Assembly (NCBI RefSeq): GCF_009455685.1
Contig: NZ_QPES01000002.1
Location: forward strand, 496,001 to 560,000
From: Paraburkholderia hayleyella
GTDB lineage: Bacteria > Pseudomonadota > Gammaproteobacteria > Burkholderiales > Burkholderiaceae
Length of the DNA stretch: 64,000 nt
Direction of reading: 5' to 3'
A program made the position numbers and the translations under genes. Positions 1-12,710 of the stretch are shown piece after piece (the first letter of the stretch is position 1; every line of letters begins with the position of its first letter). A model generated the notes under the pieces. The model was not told the origin of the DNA, searched no databases, and saw nothing but the letters and a program-made list of their open reading frames with translations.

Positions 1-61
1 TCGCACGACCCGCATTGAGTTCGTGCTCACCATCGTCGATGAGGAGTTCGCCGGGAATCAT
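1..61 (-). CDS. ureB: Urease subunit beta, N-terminal fragment
   Basis: The window edge cuts this gene after about 20 codons. The visible peptide starts MIPGELLIDDGEHELNAGRA, the characteristic opening of the urease beta chain. The beta subunit packs with the gamma and alpha chains in the cytoplasmic nickel enzyme that hydrolyses urea to ammonia and carbamate. It follows ureA by about 30 bases on the same strand, as expected for a ureDABC order. Only the start is seen, so integrity cannot be judged. Confidence 0.85.
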   Translation of the reverse strand, partial: MIPGELLIDDGEHELNAGRA

Positions 62-93
62 GGAGCCTGCCTTGACGGTGAACGATGAAGAAT

Positions 94-396
94 TCAGGGA
101 ACCGGATGATGGACAGTGACGAGCTTCGTGCCATCGGGGAACGTTGCTTCCACCTGGATTTCGGGGATCATTTCAGGAACGCCTTCCATCACATCAGCGC
201 GTGTGAGCAGCGTGGTGCCATAGTGCATGACCTCAGCGACGGTTTTGCCATCGCGGGCCGCTTCCATCAGCGCGGCGCTAATGAACGCGACAGTCTCCGG
301 GTAATTCAGTTTGAGACCACGTGCGCGGCGCCGTTCGGCGAGCAGCGCGGCAGTGAAGATCAGCAGCTTGTCCTTCTCACGGGGTGTCAGCTTCAT
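94..396 (-). CDS. ureA: Urease subunit gamma
   Basis: A 100-residue protein with the full-length urease gamma signature: it starts MKLTPREKDKLLIF, contains the KLNYPE segment, and ends in the typical TFPDGTKLVTVHHP tail. The gamma chain is a structural subunit of the cytoplasmic urease trimer. An upstream in-frame ATG at 423 would add nine residues, but family members start at MKLTPRE, so 396 is chosen. The gene lies between ureD and ureB on the same strand, with about 240 bases separating it from ureD. Confidence 0.95.
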   Translation of the reverse strand: MKLTPREKDKLLIFTAALLAERRRARGLKLNYPETVAFISAALMEAARDGKTVAEVMHYGTTLLTRADVMEGVPEMIPEIQVEATFPDGTKLVTVHHPVP

Positions 397-450
397 CGGA
401 TGGGTCTCGACGTTGAGGTGCACGACGTTGCGATTGCCTATCGGCTTCGG

Positions 451-478
451 TTATTGGTTATTGGCTATTGGTTATTGA
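451..478. repeat. 7-bp tandem repeat between ureD and ureA
   Basis: Four near-identical copies of ttattgg stand end to end (one copy ctattgg, the last incomplete). They lie in the 240-base spacer 397-636 between ureD and ureA, where no other gene is visible. A change in copy number would alter the untranslated spacer of the urease transcript only. Confidence 0.7.
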
Positions 479-636
479 CCGCTCACCCGGCCATTCACCG
501 TTTATGAATCGCAAGTCGGGGGTAACAATATCACGTCTTTCTAACGATTAACCATACTAACCGATTCGTGAATCGGCAGACAGCACAGCGACACCGATGA
601 CCTGGTACGACTTCATGCCAAAGTAGATCGCGCGGC

Positions 637-1506
637 TCAGGTCGACCAGATCCGCAACGGCACTGCCGCGACGCCATGCACAACCGGCCGCAATTGCAGC
701 CAGCAACGCGTGAGCGCCTTTTGTAACGTTTCCATCGACCGCGACACTACGCGCACGAGTAGCACGCCATTCGTCACGCATGAGGCTGCGGCGCGCAACG
801 TATCGTCGAACGGCAACTGTCCGCTCAGCGCTTCGGCGAGCGCGTCATCGCATGCCGCACCGATGGCCCATAACGTGCCGTAGGCGGGAAACCCGGCAAG
901 CCCCTGGGGCGCATTACGCAGCGGATCGTGAGCAGCGAGACCCACGCGTTCGAACCATAGCAACTCGCCACGTGCGCCGACGATACGCGATACCGCGCAC
1001 AACTGTCCGGCCGACCAGCACTCGCCTGCGGCCTGCCGCCCAAGCTGGGTCGCATCCCAGCCGATCGCGCTCGCGCCCTCGGCCAAGGTCAGCGAAAAAT
1101 CGAGCTGTGCATTCACGCTGTCAAACATGATGTTGTTCTGCGGCAGCCAGTCGAGCTTCGCGTGTTCGCCTACGCGCACAGCAATACGCTGCTGCGCGGA
1201 ACGGCCATTCGATTTGTACCATTGGGTCGCGCCGGGCGTCGTTAGCACTGCGTGTGTGCCTGCCCCGAGCGCGACGTCAATATCGAGCTGATCGCCGCCC
1301 GCAATACCGCCGGGCGGATGCACGATCACCGCATGACAAATCGTCGGGCCTTCGGGGTAAAGCGGTCGCTGTACGCGCAACGCCCCATCGTGCAGCCGGT
1401 GCACAAGCGTGGTGCGTTCATCGTGCCTGACGAAGCCGAGTTCAAGCCGGGCGCACCATGGCATTTGCAGGGTGGTCAGCGTGACATGGTGTTCGGAACG
1501 GGGCAT
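637..1506 (-). CDS. ureD: Urease accessory protein UreD
   Basis: A 289-residue UreD (UreH) family protein. UreD binds apo-urease and, with UreF and UreG, forms the scaffold that delivers nickel and CO2 to the active site. Recognisable family segments include ARLELGFVRHDERTTL near residue 19, LYPEGP near 50, PPGGIAGGDQL near 64, TTPGATQWYKS near 89, LPQNNIMFD near 121 and the C-terminal RIWST. It is the first gene of the urease operon seen here, upstream of ureA. No clear Shine-Dalgarno precedes the ATG at 1506, so a start at the internal ATG at 1464 remains possible. Confidence 0.93.
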   Translation of the reverse strand: MPRSEHHVTLTTLQMPWCARLELGFVRHDERTTLVHRLHDGALRVQRPLYPEGPTICHAVIVHPPGGIAGGDQLDIDVALGAGTHAVLTTPGATQWYKSNGRSAQQRIAVRVGEHAKLDWLPQNNIMFDSVNAQLDFSLTLAEGASAIGWDATQLGRQAAGECWSAGQLCAVSRIVGARGELLWFERVGLAAHDPLRNAPQGLAGFPAYGTLWAIGAACDDALAEALSGQLPFDDTLRAAASCVTNGVLLVRVVSRSMETLQKALTRCWLQLRPVVHGVAAVPLRIWST

Positions 1507-1945
1507 GCGGAGGAGTCAACGAGAGGTCAATCGCCAAGCTACGACTGCTGGTGACGATGGACTGTACGGCGGCTTGCTACCGGACTCAATCGCTCAACAA
1601 GTGGAAAGAAAAGGAAAAGGAAACGGACGAACCGGCTTGATGCGGCCATGCATCGAACCCATCAATCGCACATGGCGCAACAAAATAACACAGCAGAGTA
1701 GCGTACGCGATAGCGAGATCAGGACTGCACGGATGGCACGGATGGCACGGCCAGTGAAGCTAGCATGTATGCAATGACTTCGCGCTGAAGCGCCGGTTCT
1801 TCCGTGCCTCTTTCGTATCCTAAGGCATGCCTGGCAGTTATAGAGCTTGCCGGCAAAGATTCGCTTAGGAGTCGAATGTACAAAAAATCTCGATGCTCCG
1901 CTATCATCCTCACTCCACTATATCAACACACAAAGAGAGAGCGAC
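1507..1945. other. Divergent urease / nickel permease intergenic region
   Basis: A 439-base spacer between divergently read ureD and the nickel permease gene. It holds a 9-bp tandem repeat (1727-1750) and purine-rich stretches around 1610-1640. No convincing ORF, NikR-like palindrome or sigma-54 (GG/GC) element was found by eye, so the regulation of either gene is unresolved. A weak -10 (tatcat, 1902-1907) sits before the permease gene without a good -35 box. Confidence 0.5.
1727..1750. repeat. 9-bp tandem repeat
   Basis: The unit gcacggatg occurs twice in full and a third time in part, in the spacer between the urease operon and the nickel permease. No function is evident. Confidence 0.65.
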
Positions 1946-3010
1946 ATGATCAGGGCGATCACCGCGTTACAGAGCAGCGGGCAAGAACAGATGAAGCGAA
2001 AAATCGGTGTGCTGTACGCGCTGCTGATCGCGTTCAACATTGGAGCATGGCTGTGGGCCTTTGCCGCGTTTCACTCCTACCCGTTGCTGATGGGCATGAG
2101 CCTGCTCGCATGGTCGTTCGGCCTGCGTCATGCGATGGATGCTGACCATATTGCCGCCATCGATAACGTGACACGCAAGCTGATGCAATCGGGCCAACGA
2201 CCGCTTACCGTTGGGCTAATGTTCTCGCTCGGCCATTCGACGATCGTCGTGCTTGCCTCCATCGGCATCGCGGCGACAGCGTTGACGATGAAAAGCCACA
2301 TGAATGTCTTTAAGGACATCGGCAGCACCGTCGGTACGCTGGTTTCAACATTCTTCCTGTTCGCTATCGCGCTAACAAACCTGTTCGTCCTGAAATCAGT
2401 CATCGCTGCATTCCAGCGCGTGCGACGCGGCGAACCCTACGCTGGAGAGGAACTCGACACGCTACTCGCCCAAAGGGGGCTACTTGCGCGGATTTTCCGG
2501 CCTCTGTTTGCACTCATCACGCGCAGTTGGCATATGTATTTCCTTGGCTTCCTGTTCGGCCTCGGCTTCGATACCGCGACCGAGGTCGGGTTGCTCGGTA
2601 TCTCAGCTGCTGGCGCTGCACAGGGCATGCCGATCTGGTCGATCCTCGTGTTCCCGGCGCTATTCACCGCTGGCATGACGCTGATCGATACAACCGACAG
2701 CATCCTGATGCTCGGTGCCTATGGCTGGGCATTCGTGAAGCCAGTGCGCAAGCTCTATTACAACATCACGATCACATCGATCTCGGTGATCGTCGCGCTT
2801 GTGGTCGGCAGTATCGAGGGGCTCGGACGGATCGAGGACCAGCTACACTTCTCCGGGGCATTCTGGGAAGCGATCGGCTCGCTAAACGACAATTTTGGAT
2901 TGATCGGCTACACCGTCGTCGGCGTGTTTATCGTCAGTTGGCTTTGTTCAATGGCGATCTATCGCTGGAAACGATTCGACGAGCTGGAAGCGCCATCTGA
3001 GCAAGCTTGA
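1946..3010 (+). CDS. NiCoT-family nickel/cobalt permease (HoxN/NixA type)
   Basis: A 354-residue polytopic inner-membrane protein of the NiCoT family, which imports Ni2+ and sometimes Co2+. The diagnostic HX4DH metal-binding motif is present (HAMDADH, residues 62-68), with the later family segments GFDTATEVGLL and TAGMTLIDTTDS. The start at 1946 is preferred over an in-frame ATG at 1847 because a purine-rich gagagag site lies just upstream and the 33 extra residues do not resemble a transporter N-terminus. Its position back to back with the urease operon suggests that it supplies nickel for urease. Substrate preference cannot be read from sequence alone. Confidence 0.93.
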   Translation: MIRAITALQSSGQEQMKRKIGVLYALLIAFNIGAWLWAFAAFHSYPLLMGMSLLAWSFGLRHAMDADHIAAIDNVTRKLMQSGQRPLTVGLMFSLGHSTIVVLASIGIAATALTMKSHMNVFKDIGSTVGTLVSTFFLFAIALTNLFVLKSVIAAFQRVRRGEPYAGEELDTLLAQRGLLARIFRPLFALITRSWHMYFLGFLFGLGFDTATEVGLLGISAAGAAQGMPIWSILVFPALFTAGMTLIDTTDSILMLGAYGWAFVKPVRKLYYNITITSISVIVALVVGSIEGLGRIEDQLHFSGAFWEAIGSLNDNFGLIGYTVVGVFIVSWLCSMAIYRWKRFDELEAPSEQA

Positions 3011-3039
3011 TGCAGATGTAATGCAGGCACAGTAATGCA

Positions 3040-3074
3040 GGCACACAGGTCACCCATCGCATAACCTGTGTGCC
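3040..3074 (+). terminator. Hairpin after the nickel permease gene
   Basis: A perfect 11-bp inverted repeat (3040-3050 with 3064-3074) lies 30 bases after the permease stop codon, in the convergent gap before the rRNA operon end. A modest T-rich run (ttcttcttc) follows. It probably ends the permease transcript. Confidence 0.55.
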
Positions 3075-3207
3075 ACCATGTTCTTCTTCGGGCAGTCTAA
3101 GGCTATACAACGATTTGCTACCCGGAATACAACGCAAAACAACAAACACGTTCCGGCAAAAAAAGCGGGGGATGAGAGAGAAGCGGGGAAAGGGCCGCAG
3201 AAAGCAC

Positions 3208-3240
3208 AACGCCCCAGACACTATTGGTATCTGGGGCGTT
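3208..3240 (-). terminator. rRNA operon terminator
   Basis: An 11-bp stem (3208-3218 with 3230-3240) about 14 bases past the 5S rRNA 3' end on the transcribed strand. The stem starts in AA and ends in TT, and a short T-containing tract follows. Its position immediately after 5S supports a role as the rrn transcription terminator. Confidence 0.7.
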
Positions 3241-3253
3241 GAGCAGAAAGGGG

Positions 3254-3367
3254 AGCCTGACGATTACCTACTTTCACACGGGAATCCGCACTATCATCGG
3301 CGTGGAGTCGTTTCACGGTCCTGTTCGGGATGGGAAGGGGTGGTACCGACACGCTATGGTCATCAGG
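3254..3367 (-). rRNA. rrf: 5S ribosomal RNA
   Basis: About 114 bases matching bacterial 5S rRNA in order: the conserved loop CCGAACAGG, the central GTGAAACGACTCC segment and the terminal stem regions at both ends. It is the last gene of the rRNA operon, following 23S by about 140 bases. Ends are estimated to within a few bases. Confidence 0.95.
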
Positions 3368-3491
3368 CAAAGGGGGAGCAGCAGCTGCATGCGCAGGAGC
3401 GGCAAACCGGGAAGAAGCAGTAAAAAATGGGGGTGTGAGCGTATGGCACACAGCAAATGACCCACGCATGTCAAACTCCGGTACAGGAGAA

Positions 3492-3505
3492 GACACACTG
3501 GTTAT

Positions 3506-3514
<9 letters not shown>
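3492..3514 (-). other. 23S rRNA processing stem, 3' arm
   Basis: This segment pairs with 6379-6401 at 21 of 23 positions and brings the two ends of the 23S precursor together. Such flanking stems are the substrate of RNase III in bacterial rRNA maturation. The pairing is seen directly; cleavage is inferred from the family. Confidence 0.75.
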
Positions 3515-6385
<2,871 letters not shown>

Positions 6386-6557
6386 CTATAACGAGTGTGT
6401 CTCGCACACACGCTACAGGTTGAGTTTTCGCGTTGTGCCGTATTCCAGGCCCATCTCTCGATGAACTTTTCATACTTTTGATACAATCACAACCCTGACC
6501 AGTCTACTCACGCCCATCTCGAGGCGCTTTTAACCGGTCTCTTTACTACTTCTTCCT

Positions 6558-6572
6558 GATTTTTAAAGAACG
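6558..6572 (-). promoter_or_regulatory. Spacer boxA antitermination site
   Basis: The transcribed strand reads TTCTTTAAAAATCA between the spacer tRNAs and 23S. This resembles the boxA element bound by NusB/S10 in rRNA antitermination. A second copy lies in the 16S leader. Confidence 0.65.
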
Positions 6573-6687
6573 GGACAGCCGGCACTTTCATGCCGCCATG
6601 ACTGGCGCAAACACCAATGCACAAACCCCGGAGACTTTCCGCTTGCGCGGTGCTCCAGATCCTGTGCAATGATGACTGGCGGGTGAC

Positions 6688-6763
6688 TGGTGGAGGATGA
6701 CGGGATCGAACCGACGACCCCCTGCTTGCAAAGCAGGTGCTCTCCCAGCTGAGCTAATCCCCC
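6688..6763 (-). tRNA. tRNA-Ala (TGC)
   Basis: A 76-base tRNA with an encoded CCA end. The acceptor stem GGGGGAT pairs with ATCCTCC by the usual 7 bp, the D-arm reads AGCTCAGCTGGGAGAGC, the T-arm contains GGTTCGATCCC, and the anticodon TGC sits at 6728-6730. It lies in the 16S-23S spacer next to tRNA-Ile and is co-transcribed with the rRNAs. Confidence 0.97.
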
Positions 6764-6826
6764 TGTACCCTGTATACCCTGTACAACCCCGGGGATTCCT
6801 GCACCCGCCACCACCGCAGACAAAGT

Positions 6827-6903
6827 TGGTGGGTCTGGATGGACTCGAACCATCGACCCCCGCCTTATCAAGACGGTGCTCTAACCAGCTGAGCTACAGA
6901 CCC
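6827..6903 (-). tRNA. tRNA-Ile (GAT)
   Basis: A 77-base tRNA with encoded CCA. The acceptor stem is GGGTCTG/CAGACCC, the D-arm AGCTCAGCTGGTTAGAGC, the T-arm contains GGTTCGAGTCC, and the anticodon GAT is at 6867-6869. It is the first spacer tRNA after 16S, the common arrangement in proteobacterial rrn operons. Confidence 0.97.
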
Positions 6904-6965
6904 CTGAGTCTGTCCTGATTACAGCCGATAAGCGTGGGCACTTCATCTTGGCACGCAAGCTCCTG

Positions 6966-8496
<1,531 letters not shown>

Positions 8497-8684
8497 AAAC
8501 CTGTTACTGTTTTCGGCCTCTTTCGAGGCCGGTCGCTCACTCAACGTATTGACAGGTATCTTGTTTCAATACCTGACTTTACTGTGTGAGACTTGATTCT
8601 TTCGCTTTATCGGGACTCCCGCCCATCCTTACGGACCGGCAGAAACCCCTCGCGCCTCCATCAAGTACCCACACTTATCGGCTG

Positions 8685-8702
8685 TTAATTTTTAAAGATC
8701 AT
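8685..8702 (-). promoter_or_regulatory. Leader boxA antitermination site
   Basis: The transcribed strand reads GATCTTTAAAAATTA about 190 bases upstream of 16S. It matches the boxA type found in rRNA leaders and mirrors the copy in the spacer at 6558-6572. Confidence 0.65.
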
Positions 8703-8933
8703 TTGTGAAACCCGCTGCCGCCACACCTGCACAGCACCTGCCAGTTCCACCGTGCCGCCCTGCAGCACAGAAACGAGATTATGGAGAACTTTCCCGATAC
8801 CGTCAACTTGTTTTTACCAGGGAAGCGCTTTTTCCTGCTTACCCGGACAACCTGCTGCCTGTACCGCCAAAGCCCCGTCCATCAAGGACCTCCCGCTTTC
8901 GCACCCCATCCACCCAGAGCGCGAAAGACCGCA

Positions 8934-8962
8934 ATTCTAGTCATGCCGGACTCCGCTGGCAA
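8934..8962 (-). promoter_or_regulatory. rRNA operon P1 promoter
   Basis: On the minus strand a -35 box TTGCCA (8957-8962) is separated by exactly 17 bp from a -10 box TAGAAT (8934-8939). An A/T-rich UP-like tract (TTTTTATAAAAA) lies directly upstream, and a GC-rich discriminator follows the -10 box, typical of stringently controlled rrn promoters. Transcription would begin near 8927, giving a leader of about 430 bases before 16S. The upstream rest of the gap, to the divergent gene at 9201, shows nothing else. Confidence 0.8.
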
Positions 8963-9200
8963 GCGGTTTTTATAAAAAGGGGCGAAACCAGGCTCGGGAG
9001 ACAATCACAAACAACCGCACAGGCCCATAAGCACGATGCGGATCATGTAAAACGTCCGTCAGCAACCTCCGCTTCCAACTTCTTTCTTATATGGCTTCAC
9101 CAACGCGCCGCCAACAAATCCCGCCTATATCCCCGAATAAGTGATCCGCAGTCCAGATGCGACTAGAATACTTAGCTCTTCGCTCTCTACCCCCAGATTT

Positions 9201-10418
9201 ATGCGCGCCCGAATCGTCAAACGCCTCCCCCCTGATGCCGACAAACTCGTTAAACGCTCGCTCGCGCTGTGTGCGTCAGGCAGCCGCGTCGAAGATCGCT
9301 TCTGGGAAACAAAACTTGATCTCGTTCTCGCAAAAATTGTCCGGACCGGCAATCAGGCAGCACTGGACGCAGCGTTAGATCACTTGCAGCAGGATCATCC
9401 CGATGCCTATGGAGCACTCGCTGACATAGCCGAAACGTACAGCGAATCGTTCGTCGTCGAACGTGATGGCAGCCAATACCAGGCACTTCTTGTTGCGGCG
9501 CCAGTTCTTGCATGGACACGCTACACGATACCAACAGGTGCGCTCAAAAACGACACGGCGGACGCGCTGCGCACCCAGCTACAGGCACACATCCTCGCCG
9601 CAGGCACAAACGTTGTCATGGCACCTTGCCTTTACAGCATTGACCAGCTACCACAACAACACGTCGAAACATGGCAAATCGCGCAACAATTGGCCCAGGC
9701 GGCGGCAAGTTGCAACAGCAAGTTCAAGGTTAATTTTGCGGCGCTTCCTGAAACCGCGCCAATTCTGGCTGATCCGCGCTTTCTGCTTGCACTCGTCACA
9801 GCCCCTGCCGGAGCACCGATCTTTCGCTGGCAAGAAGAGGACGAAGGCGCAACCGTTACCCGTGAGCAATGTCTCGAACAGTGGATTACGCAAGGCGGGC
9901 CAAGTTTTTCGGCGGCCTTGCCTGGCTGCGAATTCGAATGCCTGTTGCCAGACGCCTATTACGCGTCGTGCCGCAACGCCGATGAGCATATCCGCCCACA
10001 CACGGTACGCACCGCGGTGCGTTATCTGTTCGATACCCTTGACATCGAACCACAAGATTTGCGAGCCATTATCGCGGGGTTCGGAGATATCCAGATCGAT
10101 GAGTATCGCGTCGGCTTCACCCGCCGAGGCAGCAACGACGTCATTTACGGCATAGTCTGGCCACTGTATGGCCATGAAAATGGAGAATCGGGGGCAAGCA
10201 AGGAGGCCATTGGCACAAACGGAACCCGCATGGCCCCGGAGTACATCGTGACCCTGCTCAAGGAAGCCGGTGTTACCGATATTCGACGTCACCCAGGACG
10301 TTTCGAACCGGAATATTGCGATGATTGCGGGGTACCGCTTTACGCCGATTCGCTAGGCGAAATTGTCCATGCGGAAATGCCAGATGACGCGATGCCTGCC
10401 CAACCTAACTTCCACTAA
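9201..10418 (+). CDS. DUF2863 family protein, function unknown
   Basis: A 405-residue soluble protein of the DUF2863 family, which I know mainly from Burkholderiales and for which no function is established. It has no signal peptide or membrane segment. A CDDC pair near residue 373 followed by a downstream His suggests a small C-terminal metal-binding element, which is inference. The start at 9201 (MRARIVKRLPPDADKLV) matches the family N-terminus; an upstream in-frame ATG at 9141 adds 20 unlike residues. It is divergent from the rRNA operon and followed by a palindrome-rich gap. Confidence 0.8.
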   Translation: MRARIVKRLPPDADKLVKRSLALCASGSRVEDRFWETKLDLVLAKIVRTGNQAALDAALDHLQQDHPDAYGALADIAETYSESFVVERDGSQYQALLVAAPVLAWTRYTIPTGALKNDTADALRTQLQAHILAAGTNVVMAPCLYSIDQLPQQHVETWQIAQQLAQAAASCNSKFKVNFAALPETAPILADPRFLLALVTAPAGAPIFRWQEEDEGATVTREQCLEQWITQGGPSFSAALPGCEFECLLPDAYYASCRNADEHIRPHTVRTAVRYLFDTLDIEPQDLRAIIAGFGDIQIDEYRVGFTRRGSNDVIYGIVWPLYGHENGESGASKEAIGTNGTRMAPEYIVTLLKEAGVTDIRRHPGRFEPEYCDDCGVPLYADSLGEIVHAEMPDDAMPAQPNFH

Positions 10419-10433
10419 AGCATCCCACCCCAG

Positions 10434-10460
10434 CACATCCGCCTAAAACCTGCGGATGTG
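10434..10460 (+). terminator. Hairpin after the DUF2863 gene
   Basis: A perfect 9-bp inverted repeat (10434-10442 with 10452-10460) starts 16 bases after the stop codon. No strong T-tract follows, so termination is likely but not certain. Confidence 0.45.
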
Positions 10461-10516
10461 TCGAAGTATCCTTCCCGCAGTTCTTCTAGCACCCGACCCA
10501 CCCAATTCAAAATACA

Positions 10517-10688
10517 GCGAAATTGATGCAAAACACATCAATTTCGCCGAGAACGCTTGTCCTTTATTCCTAAATATTTGTGGCCGGCAAAATTTCTTTT
10601 TCCTAATACCGATCAACCAGTCATTGCCGGCCACGAGTTCAGCCACACTCGCGCTCTAGCGCAAAGCCCTTGCTGCGAAAGGCTTTGC
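10517..10688. repeat. Three consecutive perfect inverted repeats
   Basis: The 508-base gap 10419-10926 holds no gene but carries a series of palindromes. One is a 12-bp repeat with a 7-base loop (10517-10528/10536-10547), one an 11-bp repeat with a 33-base loop (10580-10590/10624-10634), and one an 8-bp repeat with a 12-base loop (10661-10668/10681-10688). The DNA between 10690 and 10920 is distinctly A/T rich compared with the surroundings. Confidence 0.7.
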
Positions 10689-10819
10689 GTAAATCTTACA
10701 CACTGGGAAAGCGATATTGACCATACGTTCGATTAGCAACATTCAACCATCTCGTTAACAATTTCCCCATAATATGAAAATAAGAACATTTAATATTTTG
10801 TCTTATTACTTTTAGTCAG

Positions 10820-10879
10820 TTCACCTACCGGTAAAAAATCTGCATAATACGAATGACCAATCGTTAGACGATTAGTCAT
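10820..10879 (+). promoter_or_regulatory. Candidate promoter with overlapping operator dyad
   Basis: A -35-like TTCACC (10820-10825) and a -10 CATAAT (10843-10848) are spaced 17 bp apart. Immediately downstream, over the expected start site, lies a 12-bp dyad with one mismatch and a 3-base centre (10853-10864 and 10868-10879, half-site ATGACYAATCGT). Its place about 50 bases before the LuxR-type regulator gene suggests an operator, possibly autoregulatory. This is inference from position and symmetry. Confidence 0.5.
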
Positions 10880-10926
10880 CGCTGCTAGCATAAATCGTAC
10901 TTCTACATATCCACAGGAGGCAAATA

Positions 10927-11787
10927 ATGCGGTTTTCAGTCTTTCATGCAGATGCGGAACGTCGTGAAGGTCTCAAGGCTCTACTACGGCAAATCGACCG
11001 CCAGGCCCGCTTCACCGATATTCATGACTGGCATCAGGCTACGCGAATACTTCGGCGGCATCACACCGATCTTCTGGTAATTGACTGGCAGGAATGGATG
11101 AGTATTGACGACATTCGCCAATTGTTAAAAAACCATCCTCACCTGCCTGTGGCCGTTCTGACAGATGACACATCATTAGACAATATTTATCTTTTGCTCA
11201 AGAGCGGCATACGAGGCGTCATTCCACGAACATATGATTCTCGTTTAATTGCCTTGACACTCGAAATCATCGTTCGCGGCTGGCGTTACATTCCAGAAGA
11301 AGCACTGCCCTTCAGTCTCCCCAAAATAACTGACAAGACCGGGCAACGCATTGATCCACTAGGCCCCCTGTCGCGCCAAATACGACTCATCGCCAACCTG
11401 TCACCACGACAACAACAGATTCTCCGCTGTGTTCACATGGGAAGCACAAATAAAATGATTGCTCGAACATTAGGTATTGCAGAAGGTACGGTTAAGGTTC
11501 ATCTCAGCAGCATTTTCCAACAACTGGGCGCCAGCAATCGCACCGCTGCCGTTGCAAACTACAACGGCTGGCTGGCAGCACATCTCGAAGTGCTGCGTGC
11601 TGAACACGACGGCTCGCCTCGTCCAGTGATGGGCAAGCCGGGGCCCGTCCCGCTACGGCGCTCCACCCGACGGCCATTCAAATACCCGTCAACGGCAAAT
11701 GAAGCAGCGGATACGCCAATTGCCGCTGAGCCTGTGCAGCCATTCGGCGACACTGGAAATAACGACCCAGAACCCGATAATAATTAG
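10927..11787 (+). CDS. LuxR/NarL-type response regulator with degenerate receiver
   Basis: A 286-residue cytoplasmic DNA-binding regulator. Residues 1-120 form a receiver-like domain: a candidate phosphoacceptor D53 in VIDW is present, but the usual switch lysine is replaced (IPRT, R101) and the first-strand acidic pair is weak (D9, E11). Residues 158-215 are a GerE/LuxR helix-turn-helix (LSPRQQQIL, TNKMIARTLGIAEGTVKVH). The last 70 residues are proline-rich and probably disordered. A strong ribosome-binding site (acaggagg) precedes the ATG. No histidine kinase lies nearby, so it is an orphan and may act without phosphorylation. Confidence 0.88.
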   Translation: MRFSVFHADAERREGLKALLRQIDRQARFTDIHDWHQATRILRRHHTDLLVIDWQEWMSIDDIRQLLKNHPHLPVAVLTDDTSLDNIYLLLKSGIRGVIPRTYDSRLIALTLEIIVRGWRYIPEEALPFSLPKITDKTGQRIDPLGPLSRQIRLIANLSPRQQQILRCVHMGSTNKMIARTLGIAEGTVKVHLSSIFQQLGASNRTAAVANYNGWLAAHLEVLRAEHDGSPRPVMGKPGPVPLRRSTRRPFKYPSTANEAADTPIAAEPVQPFGDTGNNDPEPDNN

Positions 11788-11865
11788 ACTATATCCGTGC
11801 CAGTTTTCATTAATAGTTAAGCGGCACGGGATTTCCTCCCCACATATTTGCGCTCAGCGAGTAAT

Positions 11866-12549
11866 ATGAGACGCATGGGTTTCCTCTATACACCGCTTTC
11901 GCTCTGGATTGCTTTCGGTGGCTGGATGGTCGCTGCGTGCGTGCTCGTGCTGGCAGGGTGGGGGAACCCGTTCAAACGCTTGCACGATGCCCCACGTCAG
12001 CATGTCTGGCTGGCAGTCGTCGTCGCCATGTCCGTGTTGTGGGCCGGTAATGCCTGGCTAGATGACGGAACCGTTATTCACCTCCTCGGTGCAACGTTGT
12101 TGGTCACGTTATTTGGCTGGCCGCTTGCTCTCATAGGCATGGCGGCCATCACCGGGCTCGCGGCAATCGCTTTTGAAGCGTCCTGGCAAGGGGTCGGGCT
12201 CACTTTTCTAATTTTTGGTGGGGTTCCCGTAGGCGCCTCCGCCATACTCCAACGAGCCTGCCTTGCATGGCTACCTCGTAATCCATTGATATTTATTATC
12301 ACTCAGGGTTTTGTCTCGCCAGCTTGTGCGTCAATCGTCACCTCGATTGCCGCGCTGGCCGTTCACGTCGTACTTGTTGCCAAGCCGTTAACTGCGGCAC
12401 CCGCCGGCTACGCCCTCAGCACACTTTTACTGGCCTCGGGTGAAGCATGGTTCACGGGAATCGCCACCGCACTCATCATCACTTACCGCCCAGCGTGGAT
12501 TACTACCTACGATGCCCGGCGCTACCGGCTAGGTAAGCCACCGCTCTAA
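11866..12549 (+). CDS. CbiM-like integral membrane protein (putative metal ECF-type permease)
   Basis: A 227-residue, strongly hydrophobic protein with about six membrane segments. The C-terminal SGEAWFTGIATALIITYRPAW resembles the conserved end of CbiM-family (COG3235) membrane proteins, the substrate-capturing parts of cobalt/nickel ECF transporters. No ATPase or CbiQ gene is adjacent, so transport activity is unproven. I chose the ATG at 11866; ATG at 11875 and a TTG at 11848 are alternatives, and no strong ribosome-binding site decides. It follows the LuxR-type regulator by 78 bases on the same strand. Confidence 0.6.
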   Translation: MRRMGFLYTPLSLWIAFGGWMVAACVLVLAGWGNPFKRLHDAPRQHVWLAVVVAMSVLWAGNAWLDDGTVIHLLGATLLVTLFGWPLALIGMAAITGLAAIAFEASWQGVGLTFLIFGGVPVGASAILQRACLAWLPRNPLIFIITQGFVSPACASIVTSIAALAVHVVLVAKPLTAAPAGYALSTLLLASGEAWFTGIATALIITYRPAWITTYDARRYRLGKPPL

Positions 12550-12710
12550 ATCCGGTTATTGCGTTCTGAACGATACATTTTGGGCTGGCCTGGATAGCCC
12601 AATTTTTCAGGATCAAGCCGAGACAAAAAAATATTTATTTCCAGATTGAACTCCTTGCTGTTGTCATGCATCTTACGTGCCTATTGCCTTTTCAGTCACT
12701 CATTCACCAG

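Noticed and set aside
1507..1945. Possible NikR operator or sigma-54 promoter between the urease operon and the nickel permease
   Set aside because: No GTATGA-type palindrome and no TGGCAC-N5-TTGC element could be found on either strand.
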